Origin: Argentina anserina
Lineage: Eukaryota > Streptophyta > Magnoliopsida > Rosales > Rosaceae
NCBI RefSeq assembly: GCF_933775445.1
Contig: NC_065874.1
Span: 14,961,001 to 15,025,000, forward strand
Direction: 5' to 3'
DNA: 64,000 nt
The translations under genes were made by a program, and so were the position numbers. The notes below the pieces were generated by a model. The model saw only the letters and a program-made list of their open reading frames with translations. It made no database searches and had not been told where the DNA came from. This document shows, piece by piece, positions 38,290 to 49,053 of this stretch. The stretch's first letter is position 1; each line of letters begins with the position of its first letter.

Positions 38290-40370
38290 TGTCGATATAT
38301 ATATTTAGGGTCCATGTAAAAATTTCATCCGTTTTGAACATGGTTTGACCGTCCGTACCTACAGTCAACTAAAAAAGAGGCGTTTTCACATAATAAAACC
38401 CTATTGACCGGGGATTTGCCAAATGAGTTTCCTCATTACGACCACACACGATCGATAACAACAATTAGGTGATTTCAAATATGTAAACAGCTCTCCGCAT
38501 TCGAATCTTGTTAATGGGTCTCCCTTGAGGGCATATTAGTGTTGTTTTTTGTTTACCAGAAATTCCGAAGGTCAAACGAGGTCCGAATTGGATGAAATTT
38601 TAAAATGATCACTAAATATATATACTGATCACATCGGATGGTGTCGATCGATTTCGAGAAGTTTCCTTCATATAGTCGCTTCATAATGCGATAGTTTTAT
38701 TCTAAACCTAATATAAAGGTTATGATACATTAGTTGACACTTAGCCGATCACCAACTCTAGTTCGAAATATGGTCGATCGACACCAGCAGATGTGATCGG
38801 TATATATATTTAGGGACCCCGTAAAAATTTCATCAGTTTTGGACATGGTTTGACCATTCGTACCAACGGTCAACTAAAAAGGAGACGTTTTGACATATTG
38901 AAACCTCATTAACCGAGGTTTTACCAAATAGATTTCTTCAATATGGCCACGAACGATAGGTAACAAGAATTAGGTGATTTCAGATATGCAAACAGCTTTT
39001 GGCGTTCGCATATTTGTAATAGGTACTCCCTTAGGGCATATTAGTGATGTTTTCGATTTACCGAAAATTCCAACGGTTAAACGAGGTCCGAATTGTATTA
39101 ATTTTTTATAAGGTCACTAAATATATATAATAATCACATCGGCTGGTGTCGATCGATCCCGAGAAATTTCTTTCATAATGCAATAGTTTTATTGTAAATC
39201 TAATATAAAGGTTATGATACATTAGTTGACACTTAAGCGATTGCCAACTCTAGTTCGAAATATGGTCGATCGACACCAGCAGATGTGATCGGTATATATA
39301 TTTAGAGACCCCGTAGTGTGCCTCTTTCACGACATGCTCTGGTCTCGGGGGTCTTCCAGTGGTCTTCTAGCCTTAGAAGAAGTCGTGTCCGTACCAACGT
39401 CCTCCCACGAAGGACACACTGAAGAAAAAGACTGACCCATTCGGTGACTTTCGCGGTCGCCCTCACTGAACCGATTCGTCCATTTTGGATATGGTGTGAC
39501 CGTTCGTACCAACGGTCAACTAAAAAAGAGGCATTTTGACATATTGAAACCCCATTGACCGGGGCTTTGCCAAATAGATTTCTTCAGTGCGAACGCGCAC
39601 GTTAGGTAAAAAAAATTATGTGATTTTAGATATGCAAACGGCTTTCGGCGTTCACATCTTTGTAATGGGTCCTCCCTTAGGACATATTAGTGGTGTTTTC
39701 GGTTTACCGGAAATTCCAACGGTCAAAATGAGGTCCGAATTGGATGAAATTTTTACAGGGTCACTAAATATATATAACGATCACATCGGCTGGTGTCGAT
39801 CGATCTCGAGAAGTTTCCTTCATATAGTCGATTTATAATGCGTTAGTTTTATTATAAACCTAATATAAAGGTTATGATACATTAGTAGACAATTCGGCGA
39901 TCGATAACTCTAGTTCGAAATATAGTCGATCGACACCAATAGTTGTGATAAGTATATATATTTAAGGAACCCGTAAAAATTTCGTCCGTTTTGGATATTG
40001 TTTGATCGTCCGTACCTACGGTCAACAACAAAAAGGCGTTTTAACATATTAAAATCATCATTGACCGGAACTTTGCCAAATGGGCTTCCTTGGTGCGACC
40101 GCACACAATCGGTGACAAAAATTAGGTAATTTCAGATATTCAAACGGCTTTCGGTGTTCGCATTTTGGTAATGGGTCTTCCCTTATGACATATTAGTGTT
40201 GTTTTCGGTTTACCGAAATTCCGACGGTCAAACGAGATTCAAATTGGATAATTTTTTTACAAGTTCACTAAATATATATACCGATCATATCGATTGGTGT
40301 CGATCGATCCCGAGATGTTTCCTTCATATAGTTGCTTCATAATGCGATAATTTTATTTTAAACCTAATAA
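38290..40370. repeat. Tandem array, about four units of roughly 495-505 bp, with internal inverted repeats
   Basis: The landmark TATATTTAGGG (or a variant) recurs at about 38306, 38811, 39303 and 39963. Spacings are 505, 492 and 660; the last carries an extra segment of about 165 bp (39315-39480) not found in other units. Each unit contains GTTTGACCGT, TTGACCGGGG and GGTCCGAATTGGATGAA. Each also has an inverted pair, GGTGTCGATCGA and TCGATCGACACC, about 120 bp apart, extending to roughly 35-40 imperfectly paired bases through ATATATACCGATCACATCGG. The last unit is truncated. There is no coding frame. The array lies within the old inverted LTR. Confidence 0.85.
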
Positions 40371-40379
40371 AATATGTAT

Positions 40380-40530
40380 GTATAATATTTTATTATTTGA
40401 CGGGCTTTCACGGGCCGGGCTTTTGGCGGGCCGGGCCGGGTCGGGTTTCACACCTCTAATCTAAACCCGTCACTCCACGCACGGAAGCAGGGTTTGGCGG
40501 GCTTTCTCGCGGGCCGGGCCGGGTAAAAGC
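40380..40530. mobile_element. GC-rich transposon fragment
   Basis: Two GGGCCGGGCCGGGT-type motifs (about 40410-40445 and 40510-40526), with the hAT-like terminus GGGTTTCACACCTCTA ending at 40458. No paired end or target duplication was established. Confidence 0.4.
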
Positions 40531-41369
40531 CTATCGGGCCTGCGAGCCTCCATATACTTTTCGGATCCACGGGCTAAATGGTGAGGCCTAGCCACCACCA
40601 CAGGTCGAAGCGGCTCAGCCTTGCAGTTCCAAAGAGATCAGTGGTGATAACCACGGCAGCCGGACAAGCAAGATTGGAGGAGAAAAGATCAAAGGCGATC
40701 TTTGGGAGAGAAGGAGATGAACAGTTACATTTCGGGCGGCTATCGATTTGAGTTTTCTGATTTTTAGGTTTTCCCAAAATTGCCCTTTTATACTCCTTCT
40801 AAAATCGGAGACTAAACTTCCGTTATTAACAACTTTCGCATACGACACCCGATTGAACTGTGCCATGTGTCTACGAACTCGTACTAACGAGCTCTACGAC
40901 TTTCATGAAGAATCTTTTTAGAAATAAGTGATGAATTAAAAGTCAACTCTTGAGTCAAAGAAAGTTATTCATTTAACAAGCTTTTGGCTCTCGAAAACAA
41001 TTTCTACTTCGTGCAATGGATACTTAAAAGGCGTAGAACAAGAATTTATACAATTTACCATTCCATTAATTTTCAAGAATTACAATAAATGGAAATCGAA
41101 AATTTGTGTTGTTACAACGTTGTTGATTGAATTGAAAAAAAAAATTGTATATCGTATTATATAATTATGTTTTTTTATCACACATATCTCTCATACTATA
41201 AAACCAGCACCTCAAGTACTACCAAATTACGAACTTCCGAAAATATTCTTTCACATCTCACATTGGCATACAAACAAACATGAGTTTTATAGTCAAAACA
41301 TAAATATTTTCTGAAAATAATATCTTCACAATAATAACCACCCATTTTTCCACATCCCTACGGGTGTGG

Positions 41370-44044
41370 TGTAATAACCCGAAATTTTCGGAACTAATTA
41401 TCGAGTTTATTTCAATTTATAAAGTTTGTGAAATCCATTTCAACAACTTTTGTTTACTTCGCGAAGTGGTAAATCGAAAACGGAAACATTATCGGAACGT
41501 TTATTTAGAAAAACGTTACGTTTCCGCGACGTAAGAATCGACTTTTATTCTGTCGCTCGTTTATGAAAATTTCTTTCACGAAAGTTGTGGAGCTCATCGT
41601 TATGAGTTCGTGGGAACGTCACGCGTTCTAATCGGACGTCGTACGTGTAAGTTATTAACGACCGAAGTTAGTTTCCGATTTTGGAGAGGGGGTATAAAAG
41701 GAAATTTTTCTGAAGTAGGGTTTCGATTTTTGGAAACCCTCTTCTCCCCTCTAACCCGCGCCTCCCTTATCTCTCTCTCCCTCCCCGATCCCTATTCCTT
41801 CGGCGCCGATCGCACACTTCCGAGTGACGTAGTCCTCACCGCCTCGCCACACGGTCACGCAAGGTCCTTTGTGTCGGACCCCGAGCTCGTGGCGCCCTGC
41901 CTCGTCGTCGTGAAGCCGCGTGCCACAACCGAGCTCCTGCGATTTTCGCCGCAACGTGCTCCACTCCCGGCGACGCAGCCCCTCAGCGCTCATATCCTCC
42001 ACCGCTCCTCACTTCCAGAGCCACCAACGGAGCGACCGAAGCTCGAATAGCACCGCCCAAATCGCAGTTGCTTGACCTTGACTCCACCGGCATCTGGAGT
42101 TCTCCGGCTACTCTAGGGCTTCATACTGGTAAGGAATGCATTCAATTTGATGTTGTGATGTGTGTGGATGAATTTGGGATTGATTAATGGAGATTTTGGG
42201 GAAGAATCGGAGGTGGAGGAGATTTGGGGATACCGCCGCCTTAAGCGGCGCGTGTGAGAGCGTGAGGTGGTGTAGGGACGGCCTTGGGCCGTGCAGGGGT
42301 GGAGGAGGAAGAAAAGGAGAGAAATAGGGCGGCGGTGGCGTGCTACACGTCGGTTTTGGGCTCGGCGCGTGTGCCCCACGCACTGCCACAGTGTTTCCGA
42401 AGGGTAAATTTGTAATTTATTTTTACGTACGGTAAATATAAAAGTGATTTACGTACGGTAAATGTAAATTTTATTTTACATACGGTAAATGTAAATATAA
42501 ATTACTTTCAGTAAATGTAAAAAGTAATTTCAGAAGGGTAATTCAGTAATTATTATTTACTGGGACAATATTTACATTTGAATAGTATTCGTACGTACAG
42601 AAATACGTAAACAATATGGTCACATACATGGATACGTAATTGATGTGTATTTGTACAGAAATACGTGAGTAGTAAATACATGAACAGTAACCCCGTGAAC
42701 ATGTATATGATTTTGCATAATTTTTAGGAATGAAGTATGACATGTATATGATATAGTGGATTATATATATATATATATTGTATAAATGGTAAATAGGTAC
42801 AGATATATATAGTTTGCTATATAATATATTGTTAGGACTTGATCGTGATTATGTCATTTTGATGACGAGATTATATACCGAGCATGTGATTTGATTTGTA
42901 CAATATGAGGTGAGGATTATTGTATGTGGTTTTAACATGGAGTTTGTTAAAACGTTGTCTTCGAACGAGTTTTTGTTTTCGGACGTGTTTATGAAATATG
43001 ACATGTATATGATATAGTGGATTGTATATATATTGTATAAATGGTAAATAGGTACATATATATATAGTTTGCTATATAATATATAGTTATGATTTTATCG
43101 TGATTATGTCATTTTGATGACGAGAGTTATATATCGAGCATGTGATTTGATTTGTACAATATGAGGTGATGATTATTGTATGCGGTTTTAACATGGAGTT
43201 TGTTAAAACGTGTTTATGTCTTCGGACCAGTCTTCGGACGTGTTTGGCATGTCGGAACCTAGCCTTTGGCCGGGCGAAAGTTACGATACAGTTAGAGCTC
43301 TAGTCTGTCTGCCGGAGTACTGCATGTGAGGTAACAGATGGGTTATCGGCTCATGAGTACTGATATTTTTGGATGTTGGGTAGCATGAGGTTGCCCGATA
43401 TCGGCGGTGTACTACGTGAGGGGTAACAGATGTGTATCAGCGTTCATTAGTACCCGTATTATAAATGTATTTGGGTAACCAGAAGGGTTGACCAATTTCT
43501 CATGAGCACTTTTCATTTCATATATTTTTGGGACAACCAGATGGACCGTCCATTGACTCATGAGTGCATTTATATTTGTTGATTTGTGGATTTTCGTATA
43601 TATTGATATGCGAGTTATATTTTCATTTTACTCATACGAGCTGTAAAGCTTACCGGGTTTGTGTTTACAATCCCGGTGCACCAATTCAATGATGTAGGGG
43701 ATAATTCCGCAGGTGTTGGTTAGTGGAAATCGAGGGATAACTCTAAAGACTCGAAGTTGTTCATTATCCTACTTGTGGTGAGGTTTTATTGTGGATTTGT
43801 GTGAGAACTTGTGAGGATTTATTTGTGGATTTTGTGAGAGATTGTGAGGATTATTATATTTCTATTTTATGTAATGTTGGATTGTAAATTTGGTTTGTAA
43901 TAATTGGCTTGTCTGAGTTGTATTGCGAACTCAGTAATGATCCGTTGTGGCATTTTAAATGATTTCGATTTCATTGAGATTGTTTTGGTGTTTCACGACT
44001 TTGGAATTTTGAGTTTTTATACTCGGAATTTTGGGGTCGTTACA
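41370..44044 (+). mobile_element. Large solo LTR (2675 bp), copy 2
   Basis: It starts TGTAATAACCCGAAATTTTC and ends TTGGGGTCGTTACA. TGTGG occurs at 41365-41369 and again at 44045-44049, a perfect 5-bp target duplication. It shares the block order of copy 1: a TATA box (TATAAAAG, 41693-41700), a GC-rich leader, GGTAAATGTAAA repeats, ATATGACATGTATATGATAT segments and the conserved 3' part (GGCCGGGCGAAAGTTACGAT, CTTACCGGGTTTGTG). It is about 500 bp shorter than copy 1 because it has fewer internal repeats. The independent duplication shows it is a separate insertion, not the partner LTR of copy 1. Confidence 0.88.
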
Positions 44045-44166
44045 TGTGGGCAGTTTCTAGTAATATAATTATGTAAGAAGTTAAAAACTATAAACTCAAG
44101 ATTAAGATGAAATGAAAATAAAGAAACTTTATTTTTCTGAAGAAAGTGAAATAAAATGATTGATGT

Positions 44167-46798
44167 TCATGTATTATCATCAATGCTGTTTCGTGTGGTA
44201 ATATTGTTGTTGGTATTATTGTTTGAATGCGCATTATTCCCCATGATAGTGGTAATGGCTGCCACTAGAGCTGCTGTGAAAGTTGGATCAGCTGTGATGG
44301 CTGCGGTTGCTGCACTCACTTTGTCAGCCAGGACTGAGTGATTTGTAGAAGTCTCCAGTCCCCGAAAACCATCTAAAAGGGAAAGTTTTGATTCGTTGTT
44401 GCAAAAGGCTTTGCCTAAAACATGTGGCAAGGGCATGTTTTGAGAAAAATTTGGTAATTGGTTCAGTGCCTTAGTCTCAGATGGGTTATTTGGAGAGCGA
44501 GTGAGGTCCAGTGTAACCGTCGGAAACGGGGCTGAAGCTGAAAGAGTTGCAAAGCTTGGTGGGCAATTTGGCAGCTGTGGATAATGAATAGGAGTTCTCT
44601 GTAAGAAATTGTTTGATGGTGAGTTCATTAGTGCATGGTGAGGATCAGCACTGGGCATTGAGCCAGAAAGTAGCATTGATGCTGCTGCTGATGTAGTGGA
44701 TGCCATGGCCATTGCAGCAGGTGGGAGTGGGTGGTTGTGTTGCCCTTCATATGTTGTTATGAGTATGGTTTTGTCTTCTGCACATTTTTGTACCTGAAGT
44801 TGAGAACCAAAACGTAAAACGCGGACGTTACAAACTTTAATTACATCTCTGGTACAATAATTTGACATACATGGTTTAATTATGAGCATATTGTTCTTGG
44901 GGTTAGGTCTACATTGTCTGGCATTTTAGGTCAAGGAAAATGTATCAAACATAAATGTTATTCACATCAAACCTAAATACCTAACAGTGTTCAGATTGAT
45001 GATCTATCAATACAAAAGACTCACAAGATCAATATCAAGTAATTAACTACGTGCTCCGATCTTTAGAATAAATGGAGCATATATGTAATTACCTGTTTTC
45101 GAACTGGGCAACCAGTTCCCATTGTACAACGATAATAAGCTCTAGGGCAAGGGTTCCCTTTGGCCATCTTCTGACCATATTTCCTCCATTGGCATCCATC
45201 AGATATCTGCAACATTTTTATTATCATATATATCTGAATCAATTCTACTGAAACAGTCCTTCATAGAACAACTGGCCGGCCGCTGGTCAGCAAATTGATA
45301 ACTACAAGCTAGCCTGTATATTTGACTTCTGTAAATACGAAATCAACAATACAAGAAAGCGAGAAAACAATTGAAGTTTGAAAAGTTATCTCATACAGTT
45401 GTATAGAGCACGTGTGTTTTTCTGGTGTAGTCCAATGTGTTCTTTGAAATCATTAGAAAGGAAGACGGTACTCCTTGATACTCAAGGCAATTAATTCAAA
45501 AAAAAAAAAATTCAATTATAACTAGTTTCAGACTAGCTAGCTAGTACTGATATAGATGACTTCGAGATGATTAATAATTCTACGGGCTAATCAGTGGCTC
45601 AGGTTCAGTGTAACTTACCATGGAAGCTTCAGATCGTGCTCGAACAGAAACACGAGCTTTCTTAATCATGGATATGGTTTCTTCAGAAGCCTGATGATCT
45701 ACATCGACGTCTCCAGAACTCAACTCGAGAATTTTCTTAGGAACCCAACCAGGACTCCCAGCTGTAAATTCTTGCCCTTCTAAGCTATCTTCAGCACCCC
45801 CAGAAGTTCTTTTAGTACTGCCCCTATGAACTGTACTCTTGCACTGCTTCATTGACTCAACGATGGGAGGCGAGCCAGAACAAACGATATTAGATCTAGC
45901 AGTATCCAATGAAGAGTGTGAAACAAGCTCATTCTTCTCATGATGAGTGGTATTTGCAGCCCTTCCCATATCCATAAATTGTCTAGGCACAATATTGTTC
46001 ATTATCTGCTTCTCTCCTGGTGCTGATCCATTTATGACCATCTAAAAAAACCCGTGAACAGTTAAGATCTTCGTTATCATCTGCGTTAATTTACATAAAA
46101 TATTGATTATAATCGGTACAGAAACAAAAGGTTAAATATTACCTTATTGTGTTGTTGTAATGGTTGATTTTGCTGGCGTTGCATGAATTCCAAGAGATGA
46201 ACCTGTAAGCTCTTGTAATTGTTATTGACCTGAGTAATCATAACTCTCAACCGTTGATTCTCCGTGTTCATACGCCCCAACTCGGCTTGAACAACTTCTA
46301 GCTGCACCAAATTAGTTTCTCACCATATTATTTTAAAACCCTAGAATTATAATTAGCTCGAAACAGAAGGTCGGATTAATATCGATCATGAACTATTACC
46401 TCACTTATTGTTTGTTTGTGATTTTCCATACTATGAGATGTTGATCCATCATCCGTAGATGATTTACCGCTGGTACTGGTATATGTTGTAAGATTCAAAC
46501 CAGTCTGGACCACATACACAAACACCCCATAATATCAGTAAGAAATAATTAAGGAAAACTTACAGATCAATATTGGACTAGCTAGTTTGCATATACTCAC
46601 ATCTAGTTCCTTTTCTTGAGCCATGTCTTCATTAGATTCAAGGGTTTGATCTGTTTCTTTCAGACAACCCTTGTGATGATCAGCAAAGAAGTCCAGTTCA
46701 TCATGAACCACCCGCTTCTTCCCTTCCACGGTTGCAGGGGAGAACACATGCTCAATTCTGGAGCTATGAATCGAATGGTCACTAGAAGCTGCATCCAT
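44167..46798 (-). CDS. WRKY transcription factor, group IIb (WRKY6/31/42-like)
   Basis: DNA-binding factor that recognises W-boxes (TTGACC/T), with roles in defence, senescence and phosphate responses in this clade. Six exons on the minus strand: 46601-46798, 46400-46504, 46143-46301, 45619-46041, 45093-45206, 44167-44793. They total 1626 nt, 541 aa. The ATG at 46798 starts [20 protein letters not shown]. Exon 3 forms a leucine-zipper-like coiled coil ([19 protein letters not shown]), as expected for group IIb. The WRKY domain is about residues 296-355: WRKYGQK at 302-308, then a C-X5-C zinc ligand pair (CTMGTGC) and HNH. The intron falls between PVRKQ and VQKC, the V-type position diagnostic of groups IIa/IIb. 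The C-terminus is Ala/Asn-rich with [18 protein letters not shown], a conserved tail of the clade. Confidence 0.96.
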
Positions 46799-47085
46799 GA
46801 TCAATCTCCAGATCTGTCTGTATATATATGGTTGGTATTCGTACGTGACTATCTTGAATCAAATCAAATTTATACTGTGGTCTATAAAATCGCAAAGAGG
46901 GAGTGAAAGAGACGAGATGAGATAGATCCTGGTAGGAATATCGGAGAAGAAATAATATATATTAGGTGTGGGAAGAGCAGTCCTCGTTTGTCTTTAAATA
47001 TTTCAAGGGAAAGAGGAGAGAGAGAGAGTGTGAAGATTGAAGTCTTAAGAGAGGTGCAACAGACTCGGCTTTTAAAGGGCTTGGT

Positions 47086-47091
47086 TTGACT
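47086..47091 (+). promoter_or_regulatory. W-box upstream of the WRKY gene
   Basis: TTGACT, about 290 bases upstream of the WRKY ATG, is a canonical W-box core. WRKY genes are often self- or cross-regulated through such sites; binding here is not demonstrated. Confidence 0.4.
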
Positions 47092-47166
47092 AAGACCAAC
47101 ACATTGTGATGTGAGATCTTAGAGAGAGAATAGAGTAGCCATGAGGTCAGTTGGTGCGTCAAGCCA

Positions 47167-47174
47167 CCACGTGG
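47167..47174. promoter_or_regulatory. G-box upstream of the WRKY gene
   Basis: CCACGTGG is a palindromic G-box/ABRE-type core about 370 bases upstream of the ATG. It could bind bZIP or bHLH factors; this is a motif match only. Confidence 0.4.
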
Positions 47175-47200
47175 CATAACATTCTCAGTACCCACCAGAT

Positions 47201-47223
47201 CAGAGAGAGAGAGAGAGAGAGAG
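47201..47223. repeat. (GA)n microsatellite
   Basis: About 11 GA units in the region upstream of the WRKY gene. Confidence 0.9.
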
Positions 47224-47677
47224 GCTTTCGACTGTGAGCTACACAGAAGAGAAAGAAGAAGAAAATGAAGTTACAGAAAATATTGCATTATTCATGATAA
47301 GTTAACAAACTCGTTTTTGTTTATTGCACAGCTCAACGAAAATGAAGGTGATTTTGAACAAGGACGACAAAAAGAAAAATGTAAACTATATATGTTTGAA
47401 GGTGATGGGCAAGCTAGTCGACATACACGTCCGTGGGAGCTTCATCCAAAGTCGGATTTTCCTTGGTCTACCTGCTCCTCTAGTCCGATACGTTCTACAC
47501 TTACTGGACTCTTTCCGCAACTACTTCACATATCATTCGATATGCAAATTTTGTGGACGACCATTTTTAATAAGATGTACGAGACTTTGATTCCATCCTT
47601 TCCTTGGATCCAAAATTGTTGTTCTCTTCACTGACCAGAACAACATTTTGGTAATAACTTCGATCACTTTGATCTGG

Positions 47678-47745
<68 letters not shown>

Positions 47746-48848
47746 TGATCATCTCTGATCGAAATTGAAAGATTGGACATATATTCATCTCATTAGCAAT
47801 ATATTAGCTTTCAATTAGTAATGAACTTTATTCTGTACATATATACAATTTGAGTTTGTGGCTGCATGCAATTTGTATATATCCGGTCTCAAACAATTTA
47901 AACTCATGGACATTTTGAGTTCTATCTTTGACAAACAGAAATGGCAAATTATATTCGTCGAAAATGAGGAGGTAATTTGGTTAAGAAGCTAGAGATCATC
48001 ATAGGTACGCGTAGCAGCAAGCTAGTTAGCTAGAGATATCTATGTGTGTTCTGTATTATCAAACCCAGAAGTGAGATTGACTAATTCCAGAGATGCATAA
48101 GTCCTATTGATCCGGCGCAATTTATGTGCAGGAAGAGAAAACTAGAAAAGGCCGGGAAAGCAGAGTCAACGATAAGAACGGCAAGGCTTCCTGGCTAGCT
48201 AGCTTGCCTCCCATATATACATATTTTGTTTGACCGCCCACGTTTTAGATCAGACAAATTAGAACATGTTTGTGAATTTATGTTTTCTCATGTGGAAACT
48301 AAATTTACAGGATAACTTGTAACTTTGGCGTGTGTCAATATCTCCGAAATATCTGTTTATTTAACAGAAATAAAAATATTTAAGCTTTGTACAAGTTTGA
48401 TTATATATGTTTGATCTTTTCCTCTCTCAAGATTATAAGAGGAAGAAACCCTAAACATCATAGCTAAATTAGGATACCATATCTAACACCTAATGTACAT
48501 GCATGAGGGCGGTCAATCATCAACATTTCCATCAGTACGTTGCATTAGCATAACTTGATTAATCAGGGAGGTCCGCATGAAGTTACATGTACTTAGCTTG
48601 AACATATCTGAAAATGGGGCCTCCTATCATGAAATTTTAGTAATTTCCTTTTGATTTTGATTAAACGCCGTGAAGGATAAAGTCATGAAGTGAAAACGAA
48701 AATTTTAACCTATCATATACACTAGTTTTGTATATTTTAGCCTATACAGTATATAGCTAAAAATAGTCTTCGTTCAAAAGAATATTCACCAAAAATAACT
48801 ACAGAGATTAACGATTGTTTAGTACGTAATATTTTACACTAAGGATAA
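47224..48848. other. Spacer upstream of the WRKY gene
   Basis: Contains a compound microsatellite at 47680-47745. Two overlapping short frames at 47317-47634 have no family resemblance and I treat them as chance. No other feature seen. Confidence 0.4.
47680..47745. repeat. Compound (CA)n(TA)n microsatellite
   Basis: About 14 CA units followed directly by about 18 TA units, a typical compound dinucleotide repeat. Confidence 0.95.
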
Positions 48849-49053
48849 CTCCAAAATTTGAGGAAAACAAATTTGTCGCTCATCCTACTGTGTGCGCTCA
48901 CCCCATACTCACCTCATAAATAAATGTCAAGTGTCAGTTTTTTCAATAAATTTATAACCGTAGTTATTATAAAAGACTCTTGACATTTATTTGTGACGTG
49001 GGCATGATGTGGGCACAATATGAGTGGACAACAAATTTGTTTCTAAACTGGAG
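48849..49053. mobile_element. MITE of about 205 bp
   Basis: Ends are inverted: CTCCAAAATTTGAGG with AAACAAATTTGTCG on the left, and the complement CTCCAGTTTAGAAACAAATT on the right. Inner arms with ATAAATAAATGTCAAG and CTTGACATTTATTTGTGA pair in inverted orientation. It has no coding capacity; no certain target duplication. Confidence 0.6.

Larger units (their letters stand above)
33105..41116 (-). mobile_element. Old inverted solo LTR of the large LTR family, split by later insertions
   Basis: On the minus strand it starts TGTAACAACACAAATTTTCG at 41116 and ends CCGGGTTGTGACA at 33105. The flanks ACATT (33100-33104) and ACGTT (41117-41121) form a 5-bp duplication with one mismatch. Retained pieces are about 33105-33370, 37113-38160 and 40560-41116. 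They align with the two intact family LTRs: 37128-37200 is an inverted match to 36720-36800, and 40780-40910 is an inverted match to 41590-41720, including the LTR TATA box (40784-40792). It is interrupted by a GC-rich hAT-like element, the solo LTR 33945-37112 and a tandem array. The inner piece boundaries are approximate. Confidence 0.75.

Noticed and set aside
38167..40458. A single hAT element spanning the tandem array (TAGGGCCGTCAATTTGG to CACACCTCTA)
   Set aside because: The ends look hAT-like, but the 8-bp flanks GTACCTAC and ATCTAAAC match at only three positions.
41610..42389. Open frames of 83-146 codons in LTR copy 2
   Set aside because: Same LTR leader region, start and stop not conserved with copy 1, no recognisable domain.
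33945..44044. One full-length LTR retrotransposon with LTRs 33945-37112 and 41370-44044
   Set aside because: Each LTR has its own perfect 5-bp duplication (TACAA, TGTGG), and the DNA between them holds no gag-pol and is largely an inverted older LTR and a tandem array.
47317..47634. Two overlapping frames (105 and 88 codons) upstream of the WRKY gene
   Set aside because: They lie in different frames of one AT-rich stretch with no family resemblance and no splice partners.
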